Of a stretch of DNA of 64,000 nucleotides, positions 8,556 to 18,537 are shown in pieces; within the stretch, counting starts at the first letter, position 1; every line of letters begins with the position of its first letter. The translations under genes and the position numbers were made by a program. Source of the stretch: Campylobacterales bacterium. GTDB lineage: Bacteria > Campylobacterota > Campylobacteria > Campylobacterales > Sulfurimonadaceae. Below the pieces are notes generated by a model. It saw only the letters and a program-made list of their open reading frames with translations, did no database searches and had not been told where the DNA came from. The DNA lies in assembly GCA_026390135.1 (NCBI GenBank), contig JAPLGN010000054.1, positions 52,539 through 116,538 of the forward strand, written 5' to 3'.

Positions 8556-8813
8556 TTACCCATGCGCCCTCAAACCATCCGCAATCAACATCTTTAGATA
8601 CGACTGATAGGGAATGTCGTTTTTGTTCGCTTGAATTTTTAGTGTTTCGATCATATCGACAGGCATACGGATTGAAATCGTTTTCGCACTCTTTTGTAGA
8701 TTTGCCAAACGCATCGGTTTGGCTTTGTCCCAGTCAATATATTCCGTCGAATCATGTTCGTCCCAAAATGTCGCAATCTCATCTTCGGTTTTCAGTTCAG
8801 GTATTTTTTTCAT
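8556..8813 (-). CDS. brnA: BrnA-type antitoxin
   Basis: This is the ribbon-helix-helix antitoxin of a type II toxin-antitoxin pair. It should bind and neutralise BrnT and repress its own promoter. The family features are the N-terminal EYIDWDKAKPMR segment, then a C-terminal CopG-like RHH region (ISIRMPVDMIETLKIQANKN, followed by YQSYLKMLI). The start overlaps the toxin gene's end by 17 bases, so the two are translated together, toxin first. The order BrnT-BrnA is the standard one. Confidence 0.85.
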   Translation of the reverse strand: MKKIPELKTEDEIATFWDEHDSTEYIDWDKAKPMRLANLQKSAKTISIRMPVDMIETLKIQANKNDIPYQSYLKMLIADGLRAHG

Positions 8814-9105
8814 AGTAGCTTCTCTCCTTTTTGCTCATCGGACGTGCCGAAATCACTCTAATTCTTTGCCCCCGCACGGTAAAAGCGACAAAGAGCAATT
8901 GCCCATCATCGGTTTTTCCCAATGCGTAGCATCGGCACTCTTGTTCTGAGTGGGCATTATCTTCGTAGATGAGTAACGGTTCGTTGAAAAATATCTCTTC
9001 GATCAGCCAAAAATCGAGGTTGTGTTTGAGTTTGTTTTTTTGGATATTGCCATCATTCCAATCAAACCCGCACAATCGTTCGACATCGAGACAATCAAAC
9101 ATCAC
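8797..9105 (-). CDS. brnT: BrnT-type toxin
   Basis: BrnT toxins have a RelE-like fold and act as ribonucleases that slow translation. Family features visible are FDWNDGNIQKNKLKHNL near residues 14-30 (normally WDxxKxxxNxxKHG), the aromatic/acidic middle ending in CRCYALGKTDDGQLLFVAF, and the C-terminal RIRVISARPMSKKERSYYE. The catalytic Arg/His-type residues of the C-terminal segment are present. The protein is about ten residues longer at the N-terminus than the usual 90-93, so the real start may be a little downstream. It is followed by BrnA with overlap. Confidence 0.85.
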   Translation of the reverse strand: MMFDCLDVERLCGFDWNDGNIQKNKLKHNLDFWLIEEIFFNEPLLIYEDNAHSEQECRCYALGKTDDGQLLFVAFTVRGQRIRVISARPMSKKERSYYEKNT

Positions 9106-9199
9106 TCACCTTTTACTAAATGTATGTAATGATTATATACATTATATTCTAGCATGTCAAGTTTCAGTAACTATCTTTTTACTATATATGTGAAGAGCT

Positions 9200-11503
9200 T
9201 TACAACTTTTCCCCTCTCAATCTCAATGCATTCGTAATCACTGATACCGAGCTGAAACTCATTGCTGCCGCCGCAATCATCGGAGAGAGCAGTACTCCGA
9301 AAAACGGATAAAGGACTCCCGCCGCAATCGGTATCCCGGCACTGTTGTAAATAAAGGCAAAAAAGAGGTTCTGTCGGATATTGCGCATCGTGGCGCGGCT
9401 GAGACGGCGTGCGCGGACGATCCCGCGAAGGTCTCCTTTGACGAGGGTGATTCCTGCACTCTCCATCGCGACATCGGTTCCGCTCCCCATCGCGATCCCC
9501 ACATGCGCTTGAGCCAGTGCGGGTGCGTCATTGATCCCGTCCCCTGCCATCGCGACGATATGCCCCTCCTCTTGGAGCTGTTTTATTACGTCAGCTTTCT
9601 GCTGAGGAAGCACCTCTGCCTCAACTCTATCGATCCCTAACGCCGCTCCGACCGCTTCAGCGGTGATGCGGCTGTCTCCGCTGAGCATCACAACAGTTAT
9701 CCCCTCCTCGTGCAAATCACAGATCGCTTGTGCGGTGGTTGCTTTGATCGGATCGGCAACCCCGAGTATCCCCGCTAGCACATTATCGATAGCGAGGAAC
9801 ATCACGCTCTCCCCGTTTCGGCGCAAATCGTCCGCCTTTGCAGAGAGTCCTGCCGTTTCGATTCCCAGTTCTTCCATCAGTTTGATATTTCCCAAGGCGA
9901 TTTCCAACCCCTCGACTTTTCCGATAACCCCTTTGCCCGTTACCGATCGGAACTGATCCGTTTCACTCAGTGGCACTCCTCTCTCCTGCGCGGCATTCAC
10001 TACCGCTGACGCAAGAGGATGTTCACTGGAACGCTCCAATGAGGCTGCCAAAGTAATAATCCTGTTTTCATCCCATCCCTCTTGAACGATAACGGAGACC
10101 AGTTTCGGTTTTCCCTCCGTCAACGTTCCCGTTTTATCGACGACGAGGGTATCGATTTTTTCCATCATCTCCAGTGCTTCGGCATTTTTGATCAAAACAC
10201 CCTCCATTGCCCCTTTGCCGGTACCGACCATAATCGATATGGGTGTGGCCAATCCAAGCGCACACGGACAAGCGATAATCAACACTGCGACGGCGTTGAC
10301 GAGAGCATAACCTAACGAGGGTTCAGGGCCAAAAAGATACCAAACGATAAACGTCGCCACGGCGATAAAAATAACTACAGGGACAAAATAGCCCGACACC
10401 CGATCAGCACTCTTCTGAATCGGCGCACGGGAGCGCTGTGCTTGCGAAACCATTGAGACAATCTGAGAGAGGAGCGTATCGGCTCCCACTTTCTGCGCCA
10501 GCATAATGAGACTTCCCGTCGTATTGATGGTCGCACCGATCAGATGCTCTCCGTTTTTTTTGGAGACGGGAATCGGTTCTCCGGTCACCATCGACTCATC
10601 CACATGACTCTCCCCTTCGACGACGATACCATCTACCGGAATTTTCTCACCCGGACGGATACGGAGCCGATCCCCCGGCTGAACGAGTTTGAGGGATATC
10701 TCCTCTTCGCTTCCATCAGAACGGATAATACGCGCATTCTTCGCTGAGAGTCCCAGCAACAGCCGGATCGCATCGTTGGTTCGACTGCGAGCCCGAAGCT
10801 CCAATACCTGCCCCAGTAAGACAAGGGTGGTGATGACCGCTGCTGCTTCGAAATAAACCGGAATAATCCCCATATGCATCGATAGATTTTCGGGGAAAAT
10901 AGCAGGAAAAAGGACGGCAACGGCACTGTATATCCATGAGGTCGAAGTACCCAGTGCGATAAGTGTAAACATATTAAGGCTACGGTTACGAATCGATTCC
11001 CATGCCCTTACATAAAAAATCGATCCGCCCCACCATACGACCGGAGCGGATAAAAACATTTCAAGCCACTGTCGTTTTTCAGGATCTATCACTGCATCAA
11101 ATTGTCTTGGAAAAATCTCTGCCCCCATCGCACTGATCAATACCACAACTGAGAACAGTATGCTGATCCAAAAACGACGCTTCATCGCATCGTATTCTGT
11201 CGTATCGTCTTCAAGTTGCAGTGTTTTTGGTTCAAGTGCCATACCGCATTTTGGACAGCTTCCCGGTCCTTTTTGCTCCACTTCAGGATGCATGGGACAA
11301 GTATAGAGAACACTCTCAGCTGTATCAAGTGAACAGCTATAATTGGGACAAGATGCGCTTTCAGAGGTGAGAAAGTTTTCAGGGTGCTCTAAAAATTTGT
11401 GCTGACAATGTTCGGAGCAAAAAAGGTAATGTTGATTTTTATAATCGCTTTGGTAGGGCGTAGAAGGGGAAACTTCCATTCCGCAGACAATATCTTTTGC
11501 CAT
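9200..11503 (-). CDS. copA: Cu(I)-translocating P1B-type ATPase with N-terminal YHS and metal-binding domains
   Basis: This inner-membrane pump exports Cu(I) at the cost of ATP. In order: a YHS domain at 1-45 (DIVCGMEV...[12 protein letters not shown]), a heavy-metal-binding motif at about 67-92 ([20 protein letters not shown]), membrane helices, the TGEP actuator motif (about 308), CPC in [11 protein letters not shown] (about 412), the phosphorylated aspartate in [10 protein letters not shown] (about 456), the SEHP ATP-site histidine and [10 protein letters not shown]. In the last helices FIYN and MSFSS fit the Cu(I)/Ag(I) subgroup. There is no N-terminal HMA (CxxC) domain. It is a single-gene unit with a good ribosome site (GGAGATCTG), divergent from the next gene. 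Confidence 0.92.
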   Translation of the reverse strand: MAKDIVCGMEVSPSTPYQSDYKNQHYLFCSEHCQHKFLEHPENFLTSESASCPNYSCSLDTAESVLYTCPMHPEVEQKGPGSCPKCGMALEPKTLQLEDDTTEYDAMKRRFWISILFSVVVLISAMGAEIFPRQFDAVIDPEKRQWLEMFLSAPVVWWGGSIFYVRAWESIRNRSLNMFTLIALGTSTSWIYSAVAVLFPAIFPENLSMHMGIIPVYFEAAAVITTLVLLGQVLELRARSRTNDAIRLLLGLSAKNARIIRSDGSEEEISLKLVQPGDRLRIRPGEKIPVDGIVVEGESHVDESMVTGEPIPVSKKNGEHLIGATINTTGSLIMLAQKVGADTLLSQIVSMVSQAQRSRAPIQKSADRVSGYFVPVVIFIAVATFIVWYLFGPEPSLGYALVNAVAVLIIACPCALGLATPISIMVGTGKGAMEGVLIKNAEALEMMEKIDTLVVDKTGTLTEGKPKLVSVIVQEGWDENRIITLAASLERSSEHPLASAVVNAAQERGVPLSETDQFRSVTGKGVIGKVEGLEIALGNIKLMEELGIETAGLSAKADDLRRNGESVMFLAIDNVLAGILGVADPIKATTAQAICDLHEEGITVVMLSGDSRITAEAVGAALGIDRVEAEVLPQQKADVIKQLQEEGHIVAMAGDGINDAPALAQAHVGIAMGSGTDVAMESAGITLVKGDLRGIVRARRLSRATMRNIRQNLFFAFIYNSAGIPIAAGVLYPFFGVLLSPMIAAAAMSFSSVSVITNALRLRGEKL

Positions 11504-11617
11504 CAGATCTCCTTTATTTAGGTTTGAGAACTAGATAGATTGTACACCATTACATGCAATAAATGGGAACAAGGTTTACTCTTGGTACAATCACGTATCT
11601 ATTATGAAAGAGACTGC

Positions 11618-12304
11618 TTGACTGAGCTTCCTAAAAATTCAACTGTTTTGTATCAAAACGACCATTTTGCCATTACCGTTAAACATGCAGGAGTCAACTT
11701 CCACTCCGAAGGAGAAGCGGGGTTTGTTGTGCAGGTCAGCGAACAGCTTGGAATCCCCCTCTTTCCCGTCCACCGTCTCGATAAAATGACTTCAGGGCTC
11801 GTCATCCTCGCCAAAGATTCGCAAACCGCTGCACAGTTTGGAAAAATGTTCGAAAGCCGTGAGATCGAAAAATACTATCTCGCTATTAGTATGCGTAAAC
11901 CGAAGAAAAAAATGGGGTGGGTCAAGGCAGATATGGGAAGCGCCAGACGCGGTGATTATAAGCTTCTGCCTACAATGGAGAATCCGGCTATCACTCAGTT
12001 TATCAGCTGCGCACTGCGTACACACGAGCGATTTTTTCTCATCAAGCCTCACACCGGAAAAACCCATCAAATCCGCGTTGCCCTCAAAAGCCTAGGTTCC
12101 CCTATCGCGGGTGATGAGCGATACGCGCAAGCGGATGAAGCACGTAAGGAGGAACGCGGCTATCTGCACGCCTACGCACTGCGGTTTCGACTCAATGATG
12201 AAGAATTCAGTTTTGATTCACCGCCCGATGATGGGGAACGGTTTATAAGTGCAGAGTGTAAAAGTCAGCTTGAAATATGGAATAAACCGTGGGAACAATT
12301 TTGA
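11618..12304 (+). CDS. RluA-family pseudouridine synthase (TIGR01621-like)
   Basis: The catalytic motif HRLDKMTSGLVILAKD contains the essential aspartate of RluA-type synthases. KPHTGKTHQIRVALKSLG is the second conserved motif, and LYQNDHFAITVKHAGVNFHSE is the family's N-terminal strand. There is no S4 domain. Short proteins of this kind modify rRNA or tRNA, but the target cannot be read from sequence. The track starts at a TTG at 11540 and adds 26 residues unlike the family; a TTG at 11618 or 11582 fits better, and no ATG is available. The end overlaps the next gene. Confidence 0.8.
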   Translation: MTELPKNSTVLYQNDHFAITVKHAGVNFHSEGEAGFVVQVSEQLGIPLFPVHRLDKMTSGLVILAKDSQTAAQFGKMFESREIEKYYLAISMRKPKKKMGWVKADMGSARRGDYKLLPTMENPAITQFISCALRTHERFFLIKPHTGKTHQIRVALKSLGSPIAGDERYAQADEARKEERGYLHAYALRFRLNDEEFSFDSPPDDGERFISAECKSQLEIWNKPWEQF

Positions 12305-13233
12305 AGACTTTCACCTCCGAATCCATGAACACCATCCTCGCATGGGCAAATGAAACCCTAAAAGAGTCCGACACCATAGCCTTCAAAGTTCTCAATCCCG
12401 ACATTGGTCGAGGACGCTACGCAGGCGAGATCGTAATGATCAGCGACATTACTTATCTTCACCGTAGTTATAAAGCATGGAGTGATTTAGGGGAACTGCT
12501 GGTTTGCCGTATGCTGACCCCAAAAGCTGTTTCGGAACATACCATACAGATCACCTACGAAAAACTCGACCTCAACGACTCATTTCATCACAGTGACGAC
12601 AAAGAAGAAAAATACGGAACGGAGTCCCGTTTCGCAGCGATCCATAAAAATGAAGAACCCGCTTTTCTCTCTCCTTATCTGCGTGCTCTGCGAAGTGTCA
12701 AAGTCGGAGAAAAAAAACGGATTCTCAATCTGGGGATAAATACGGGGGATGAATTTGATCTTATTCGTCAAATTTTGCCCCATGATGAGTATCTCAATCT
12801 CGAACTTGTTGGAATCGATCATTCTCAAACGGCTATTTCTCACGCACGAGAACGTTTTTCAGAAGGAAATGCAACCTTTTATGTTCATGATATTAATGAT
12901 CTGGCTTCTCTGGAATTAGGAAAGTTTGACCTCATCATCACCATTGGTACACTTCAAAGTCCCGGAATTGATTTCAAACTGCTTTTTATGCAGCTTGTCC
13001 AAGAATATCTAATACGAGACGGAGCGATAATTTTAGGGTTTCCCAACTGTCGCTGGATGGGCGGAGAGATGATCTACGGCGCCAAAGCGCCGAATTATTC
13101 GTATTCGGAGATGACATTACTCTATAAGGATGTCTATTACTGCAAAAAATATTTACAACAAAAGAAATTTAGAGTAACCCTGACAGGTAAAAATTATATA
13201 TTTTTAACTGGGACAAGCATTAGAAAAGACTAG
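12301..13233 (+). CDS. class I SAM-dependent methyltransferase
   Basis: The C-terminal half is a Rossmann-type methyltransferase: motif I KKRILNLGINTGDEFDLI (about 137-155), acidic motif II VGIDHSQTAISHARERF, and post-motif region KFDLIITIGTLQSPG. Gly residues in motif I are fewer than usual but the pattern is clear. The N-terminal 120 residues are a family-specific domain with no motif I know. The substrate is unknown. Possible starts are GTG at 12289 or TTG at 12301; the latter overlaps the stop of the pseudouridine synthase, so coupling to an RNA-modification gene is suggestive of an RNA substrate but not proof. Confidence 0.75.
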   Translation: MKTFTSESMNTILAWANETLKESDTIAFKVLNPDIGRGRYAGEIVMISDITYLHRSYKAWSDLGELLVCRMLTPKAVSEHTIQITYEKLDLNDSFHHSDDKEEKYGTESRFAAIHKNEEPAFLSPYLRALRSVKVGEKKRILNLGINTGDEFDLIRQILPHDEYLNLELVGIDHSQTAISHARERFSEGNATFYVHDINDLASLELGKFDLIITIGTLQSPGIDFKLLFMQLVQEYLIRDGAIILGFPNCRWMGGEMIYGAKAPNYSYSEMTLLYKDVYYCKKYLQQKKFRVTLTGKNYIFLTGTSIRKD

Positions 13234-13237
13234 TACT

Positions 13238-13492
13238 TTATCTCAAATGGTAAATACTATCATCTTTAATGACACAATAAATTTCGTATTGTGCTGTGTC
13301 GAGTTTTTCTTTTATAACCACTTCTTTAATTTCTAAAAAAAGAGCATGTTTTCGAATTTCTAAAACATCATTTTTATTTCTGGTAAGAATTTTAACGATC
13401 AAATCACCTTTATATCCCGAATACGTATTAATGCTATCAATCTGAAAATCAAGAGCAAAACGAATAACCTGTTTTTGAATTTCTTGTATCAT
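13238..13492 (-). CDS. hypothetical protein, 84 aa
   Basis: I do not recognise a family. This is a small soluble alpha/beta protein, Lys/Ile-rich, without membrane segments, cysteines in pairs or known motifs. It is convergent with the methyltransferase (four bases between the stops) and divergent from the MFS transporter. An ATG with a weak purine-rich leader is used. The composition is AT-rich as in the other small accessory genes of this window. Confidence 0.5.
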   Translation of the reverse strand: MIQEIQKQVIRFALDFQIDSINTYSGYKGDLIVKILTRNKNDVLEIRKHALFLEIKEVVIKEKLDTAQYEIYCVIKDDSIYHLR

Positions 13493-13602
13493 TGTTGCAT
13501 ACCACCATCATTGTGTTTATTAATATTAAAAGATGATTATAGTCTATTTCTTCATCTAAGTCAAAATAGATTATAATAAAATACTATATTTTTGGAGCTT
13601 TA

Positions 13603-14835
13603 ATGCCAACTTTAACTTTTATAACTTTGCGTCAAGTATTAACACTTCCTGTTATCGTCATCGCCATGGGGTATTTTGTCGATATTTATGACCTCATTTT
13701 ATTCGGTGTTGTCCGTGTGTCAAGTCTAACTGAACTTGGTCTTAATAGCGATGAAATTACTTCATGGGGGTCAACCATTCTCAATATGCAAATGAGCGGA
13801 ATGCTTATCGGTGGTATTTTATGGGGAATATTAGGAGATAAAAAAGGCCGTCTTTCCGTTCTTTTTGCTTCTATTATTCTTTATTCTGTTGCTAATTTTC
13901 TGAATGCTTTTGTCACTAATGTTGAACAATATGCACTGCTGCGCTTTATCGCAGGTATCGGTCTCGCTGGAGAATTGGGAGCAGGTGTTACACTGGTAGC
14001 TGAAATCCTTCCTAAGCATCTTCGTGGGTATGGTGTCATGAGCATTGCAAGTTTTGGTGTCTTGGGTGTTGTTGCAGCCAAACTTGTTGCACAATATTTC
14101 GACTGGCGCAATGCTTATATCTTTGGCGCACTGCTTGGATTTTCACTTCTTATTTTACGTCTACGAGTACGAGAATCGGGAATGTTTGAACATAATCTTA
14201 GCGAACATATCAAACGAGGCGATTTTTTCTCTCTCTTTAAAAATCGGATTCTTTTGGCTAAATACCTCAAAACCATTGCCATTGGAATTCCTCTGTGGTT
14301 TGTCGTCGGTGTCTTAGTGATGTTTTCCCCTGAGTTTGCAAAAGCTCTCCAAATTACGGGAGAAGTGAGTGCGGGGACTGCATTAATGTATTGTTATATC
14401 GGTTTAGCCATCGGTGATTTTAGCAGCGGCTATCTCTCTCAAAAACTCAAAAGCCGTAAAAAAGCGTTTGCCCTTTTCTTAACCCTATCTGCGGTGAGTG
14501 TTCTATGGTACTACACGCTCACAGGAGCAACTCCAGATGCCTTTTATTGGAGTTGCTTTGCCTTGGGTATTTTTTGTGGCTATTGGGCTCTCTTTATCAC
14601 GATGGCAGCCGAACAATTCGGAACCAATATCCGAGCTACTGTGGCAACGACCGCACCAAATTTTGTTCGCGGTGCCGTTGTACCCATCACCCTCTCATTT
14701 ATTGCGTTAAAAGAACATTATGGAATATTGAGTGCTGGTGCAATCGTTGGAGCTGTATGCTTTGGTTTAGGAGCCATTGCCCTTTATTATACCCACGAGA
14801 CGTTTCATAAAGATTTGGATTACATCGAAGCATGA
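13603..14835 (+). CDS. MFS transporter
   Basis: This is an inner-membrane secondary transporter of the major facilitator superfamily with about 12 hydrophobic segments over 410 residues. The conserved loop 2-3 motif is present as WGILGDKKGRLSVLF, and a second motif, IAGIGLAGELGAGVTLVAEI with LRGYGV after it, is like the metabolite/sugar:proton symporter subgroup. A loop-8/9 repeat of the motif is visible as GYLSQKLKSRKKAF. The substrate cannot be told. The start ATG has GGAGC upstream. The stop overlaps the next gene by four bases (ATGA), so the transporter and the transglycosylase are co-expressed. Confidence 0.88.
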   Translation: MPTLTFITLRQVLTLPVIVIAMGYFVDIYDLILFGVVRVSSLTELGLNSDEITSWGSTILNMQMSGMLIGGILWGILGDKKGRLSVLFASIILYSVANFLNAFVTNVEQYALLRFIAGIGLAGELGAGVTLVAEILPKHLRGYGVMSIASFGVLGVVAAKLVAQYFDWRNAYIFGALLGFSLLILRLRVRESGMFEHNLSEHIKRGDFFSLFKNRILLAKYLKTIAIGIPLWFVVGVLVMFSPEFAKALQITGEVSAGTALMYCYIGLAIGDFSSGYLSQKLKSRKKAFALFLTLSAVSVLWYYTLTGATPDAFYWSCFALGIFCGYWALFITMAAEQFGTNIRATVATTAPNFVRGAVVPITLSFIALKEHYGILSAGAIVGAVCFGLGAIALYYTHETFHKDLDYIEA

Positions 14836-15470
14836 TAAAACTTCTTTTAGCCCTTGTCATAACCTTTACTTTAGCGCATGCTCAGCCCTCTGCAGAAGCA
14901 ATAAATGCCTCATTACAATCCATAGGCTCAGAGGAATCATACGAAGACATTAATGCCCTTAATGGAGTGCGTGATAAATATGCTACAAGCTATGAAAGTC
15001 ATATGAATCGGTATAAGATAACTAAAGAAGATCATGCTACGATTGCCAAAAAATTTGAAGAAGCCAATATTCCTCTCTTCTTCTCCCTGATTCCCTATTG
15101 TGAATCAAATTTCAGAAGTAATATTCACGGACATGGAACAGCAGGATTGTGGCAATTTATGGCGCAATCAGGGCGTACCTATGGGTTGACAATCAAAAAA
15201 GGAAATGATGAACGCACTAATATCTGCCGCTCAACCGATGCTGCTATTCTCTATATCAAAGATTTGAAAAAAGAATTCGGAAGTTGGTACTTAGTTGATT
15301 TTGCATACGGAATGGGAGAGATAAAACTCAAACGTCTTATCAAAAAAAATGGAAGCAGTAAAATCTCTGTCCTATTAAAAGACCCTGCATTTCCAAGGGG
15401 GACAAAAGATCATTTTAGTAAAACACTCTTACTTGATGCAACGATCCATCAGAGTAAAAGTGAAGAATAG
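14832..15470 (+). CDS. lytic transglycosylase SLT-domain protein (MltD-like)
   Basis: This is a secreted cell-wall enzyme. Signal peptide MIKLLLALVITFTLAHA has a likely cleavage after AHA. The catalytic Glu is in SLIPYCESNF, followed by HGTAGLWQFMAQSGRTYGL, the SLT motifs II-III that bind the muramic acid end. Residue count (212) is short compared with MltD because the LysM repeats are absent. ICRSTDAAILYIKDLKKEFG is the usual C-terminal part of the catalytic fold. It overlaps the MFS gene, which may point to peptidoglycan turnover linked to uptake of its products; that is inference. Confidence 0.88.
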   Translation: MIKLLLALVITFTLAHAQPSAEAINASLQSIGSEESYEDINALNGVRDKYATSYESHMNRYKITKEDHATIAKKFEEANIPLFFSLIPYCESNFRSNIHGHGTAGLWQFMAQSGRTYGLTIKKGNDERTNICRSTDAAILYIKDLKKEFGSWYLVDFAYGMGEIKLKRLIKKNGSSKISVLLKDPAFPRGTKDHFSKTLLLDATIHQSKSEE

Positions 15471-15473
15471 CTT

Positions 15474-16181
15474 TTAGCCAATATTGGTATAAACAGCCTG
15501 AACATCTTCGTCATCTTCGAGCTTATCAATCAGTTTTTCAATGTCAATCATTTGCTCATCCGTAAATTCAACGGGAGAGTTAGCAATACGCTCTAAAGCC
15601 GCTTTGGTAAGCTCAAATCCCATTTCATCAAGAGCATGAGAAAGTGCACCGAACGATGTATAATCGCCGTATATAGTTACTTCACCCTCATCAACTTCCA
15701 GCGATTCTAATCCTGCATCAATCAACTCAAGCTCAAGTTCTTCAAGATCCATAGCCGGAGTGGCAAAACTAAAAACAGCTTTACGACTGAACATAAATTC
15801 TAGCGCACCGTTGTTTAGTGTCTCGCCTTTGGCTCTTCCAAAACATGTACGAATATTGGACACAGTACGAGCATTGTTATCCGTAGCGCACTCAACGAAA
15901 ATAAGAGCACCATGTGGAGCTTTCCCTTCGATATTCATCTCAAACATCGTCGTGACATCTTTTCCACTAGCACGCTTGATGGCAGCTTCTATATTGTCTT
16001 TAGGCATATTTTGCGCTTTTGCACTTAAAATTGCAGAACGAAGCTTCGGATTCATATCCGGATCGTCCCCGCCCTCTTTTGCCGCCATAGTAATCATTTT
16101 GCCTAATTTAGGAAATACTCTGGACATATTTCCCCATCGTTTCATTTTTGCCGCTTTACGATATTCGAACGCTCTTCCCAT
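15474..16181 (-). CDS. yebC: YebC/PmpR family protein
   Basis: The 235-residue protein matches the YebC/PmpR/TACO1 family across its length. It begins with [20 protein letters not shown], the family's N-terminal stretch, and has [31 protein letters not shown], and C-terminal [20 protein letters not shown]. YebC proteins are described both as DNA-binding regulators and as translation factors that help ribosomes at difficult proline motifs; the sequence does not decide between them. It is convergent with the transglycosylase gene (three bases between stops) and 20 bases downstream of the P-loop gene on the same strand. Confidence 0.93.
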   Translation of the reverse strand: MGRAFEYRKAAKMKRWGNMSRVFPKLGKMITMAAKEGGDDPDMNPKLRSAILSAKAQNMPKDNIEAAIKRASGKDVTTMFEMNIEGKAPHGALIFVECATDNNARTVSNIRTCFGRAKGETLNNGALEFMFSRKAVFSFATPAMDLEELELELIDAGLESLEVDEGEVTIYGDYTSFGALSHALDEMGFELTKAALERIANSPVEFTDEQMIDIEKLIDKLEDDEDVQAVYTNIG

Positions 16182-16201
16182 ATTTCATGTCTCCTTTAAA
16201 A

Positions 16202-16921
16202 TTAATCAATAATTGCAATATCGCTTTTAATCTGGTTAAAAAGCAATGAGCGGTTATCCATACGATATTGATAGTAAAATGTATTCGTGGCTAAACTTCG
16301 TAATACCGAGGTATTGTAATAATGCGCATTCGAACATCGTCCCAAATACAAGAAAGTAAAGAGAAGTTTAATACGCGGATCTTCAAACGTTTCATGAGGT
16401 TGCGTTAAAAAGGTAAATCCGAATTTTTTCAGATTCACAAGATCGAAAATATAATAAAGGAAATCCTCAAATTTTGTATAAAAACCGTCAAGATTTGCAA
16501 TCTCATGGAAAAAATAATAATACTTTTCTAAAAGTTCAGGCTTTTGAATCATTTGAGAAAGTTTACTTTTTATATTACGCTTTGACGCAAAATAACTCGG
16601 ATTTGCTGCCATATAAATATTTTTACCCTCTGCAATTGCCTTATTCAGTGCCGCATCAAACTCTTCACTTTCATCAAAACGGAGATAAAAAAATGCTTCA
16701 TCTGTTTTGAATTTTTCTTCGATTTGATCGACTGAAGGATCCGAAAAATCGAGATAAAGAGTAGGTATGCCGCATTCCATCACGAAATGACGAATCTTGT
16801 TCGCCAAATGGGTTTTACCCGAACCCTCTTCACCTAAAATCAGGGTATTTTGGTAAAGTGTTCTATCTGTGAGTTCCAAGGTTGCAATACTATTTTTGAA
16901 TATTCCTATTTTTGTACGCAT
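16202..16921 (-). CDS. P-loop ATP-binding protein of unknown role
   Basis: The protein has a Walker A motif (LILGEEGSGKTHLANKI, about residues 28-44) and a plausible Walker B-like strand, IPTLYLDFSDPS. The rest resembles the HerA/VirB4-like or AAA-type loader fold in outline only. Residues 95-150 are rich in aromatic and charged residues (YYYFFHEIANLDGFYTKFED). There is no membrane segment. It may be co-transcribed with yebC. I know no gene name for it; an ATPase acting on DNA or on a protein target is inference. Confidence 0.6.
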   Translation of the reverse strand: MRTKIGIFKNSIATLELTDRTLYQNTLILGEEGSGKTHLANKIRHFVMECGIPTLYLDFSDPSVDQIEEKFKTDEAFFYLRFDESEEFDAALNKAIAEGKNIYMAANPSYFASKRNIKSKLSQMIQKPELLEKYYYFFHEIANLDGFYTKFEDFLYYIFDLVNLKKFGFTFLTQPHETFEDPRIKLLFTFLYLGRCSNAHYYNTSVLRSLATNTFYYQYRMDNRSLLFNQIKSDIAIID

Positions 16922-17004
16922 GAGTAATCCATTATTTTAAAATTGATATGTCAGTATAACCAATGGTTCTAAAACTTTAGATATAAAATTTAAAAAAATC
17001 TGCT

Positions 17005-18114
17005 TTAACTCAGCGTATCCATCGCATGTAATAAGTCTTCCATTTTGCCGTCAACGGTTCCGACATATTTTGTTAAATCCATCATTTCATCCATATTTTT
17101 ATTCAGTGCTTCGCTATTATCATTGATAGCTTGAATCAAAATGTTAATCGTAGCCGATGTTTCTGTAAGGCTTTTTTGGGTTCGCTCTGCGAGCTTACGA
17201 ACCTCGTCAGCAACAACCGCAAACCCTCGTCCATGTTCACCTGCACGGGCTGCTTCGATAGCTGCATTAAGAGCCAGCAGATTGGTCTGATCTGCAATAT
17301 CTCCAATAGTTGCTAATATTTGCTTGGTCTCCTGAGCGTTACCTGCTAATGATTGTAAATTTTCAGATAGTTCATGCTCTTTATTTGCAACCGATTGTAT
17401 TCGATCTACTGTTGAATTAATCATCCCATTCAACTCTACGAATTGGTTTGTGCGAAGACTTTCAATGGTATTTCTAAGTTGTTGTGTGTTGTTATTCAAA
17501 ACTTCTCTGGCTTCAGAATTTTGGTACTCCATCGATTGTAATGCTGCACCTAAATCATTTACTTTTTCTAGCAGTTGTCCCATTTTACCTTCAACATCTA
17601 TACTGGCACGAGTGGTAAACTTTCCTTCGCTTAGAGACAGTAAGACATTAATTGCTTTATCAAGATTACCCTCTGTTGCGTCAAGCATCTGATTCATCGT
17701 TTTACGTAACAGATGAACATGTGGTGTTTTTGAATCGCTGGCAACGCGACACGTAAAGTGTCCTTGACGCACTTTATCCGCCAATAAAACCATTTCTCCT
17801 GCAACTTTTGTATCCTGTTGTAGAATTTCTTCATGCGTTTTAGCAATATGATTCAGTTTTTCTTCATTACTTTGTGGATCAGCAGATATAGGATCAAATC
17901 TATTACGTTTAAATTGTAATAACTCTTCAAAATCCTCCAATTTCTGTGAAAATAATATAGCCCCCGAGGAAGGAGTTACACTTGTCCATATAGCGGTACC
18001 CATAAGAACACTAATAATACTCACCGTAATCCAAACAGAATTGATTACAACAGCCAACACTAAACCAAGAACACCTAATATGATTAAAATTACTACTTTT
18101 GTGCTATTTTTCAT
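17005..18114 (-). CDS. methyl-accepting chemotaxis protein lacking a periplasmic domain (CetA-like)
   Basis: Two closely spaced hydrophobic segments at about residues 7-48 place the protein in the inner membrane with almost no periplasmic loop. A linker/HAMP-like region follows, then the signalling domain with the highly conserved hairpin tip [20 protein letters not shown] and [14 protein letters not shown]. There is no ligand-binding domain of its own. The gene directly upstream encodes a lone PAS protein, so the pair has the arrangement of Campylobacter CetA (receptor) and CetB (PAS sensor), which together mediate energy taxis. That assignment rests on architecture and context. Confidence 0.85.
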   Translation of the reverse strand: MKNSTKVVILIILGVLGLVLAVVINSVWITVSIISVLMGTAIWTSVTPSSGAILFSQKLEDFEELLQFKRNRFDPISADPQSNEEKLNHIAKTHEEILQQDTKVAGEMVLLADKVRQGHFTCRVASDSKTPHVHLLRKTMNQMLDATEGNLDKAINVLLSLSEGKFTTRASIDVEGKMGQLLEKVNDLGAALQSMEYQNSEAREVLNNNTQQLRNTIESLRTNQFVELNGMINSTVDRIQSVANKEHELSENLQSLAGNAQETKQILATIGDIADQTNLLALNAAIEAARAGEHGRGFAVVADEVRKLAERTQKSLTETSATINILIQAINDNSEALNKNMDEMMDLTKYVGTVDGKMEDLLHAMDTLS

Positions 18115-18132
18115 TATTCTATTATCCTTTTT

Positions 18133-18513
18133 CTATCGCATTGTTTTATAAAGTGCTTCAGCTGCTTTAATCTCACCAGATGAAGCTTTTCGACGGCAAG
18201 ACATATACCCATGCTCATTTTGTCCACATGCCATGTTAGGATAAACAGTTGCATAAACCCAATAAAAACCGCCATTTTTGGTCGAATTTTTGACGTAGCC
18301 TGTCCAAATTTTTCCATTTTTGACTGTATCCCATAAATCTTTAAATGCGGCATGGGGCATATTTGCGTGACGAACAATACTATGAGGCTTTCCAATAAGC
18401 TCTTCGAGTGTATATCCTGCTATCTTACAAAAATCTTCATTCGCAAAAAGAATTTTTCCTTTTGAATCCGTTTGTGATACCAAAAAATCGTTATCATTGA
18501 GTATTTGCTCCAT
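18133..18513 (-). CDS. single PAS-domain protein (CetB/Aer-like sensor)
   Basis: This 126-residue cytoplasmic protein is essentially one PAS domain with a short C-terminal tail. It has the Aer-type sequence: TDSKGKILFANEDFCKIAGY, then IGKPHSIVRHANMPHAAFKD and a WTGYVKNSTKNGGFYWV segment. Aer and CetB bind FAD through this type of PAS, and the RHxxMP stretch is the usual hallmark. The gene sits 18 bases before the membrane receptor gene and is probably co-transcribed with it. A frameshifted small gene lies just upstream. Confidence 0.85.
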   Translation of the reverse strand: MEQILNDNDFLVSQTDSKGKILFANEDFCKIAGYTLEELIGKPHSIVRHANMPHAAFKDLWDTVKNGKIWTGYVKNSTKNGGFYWVYATVYPNMACGQNEHGYMSCRRKASSGEIKAAEALYKTMR

Positions 18514-18537
18514 ATCATTTCCCTTTTTGTTTTATTT

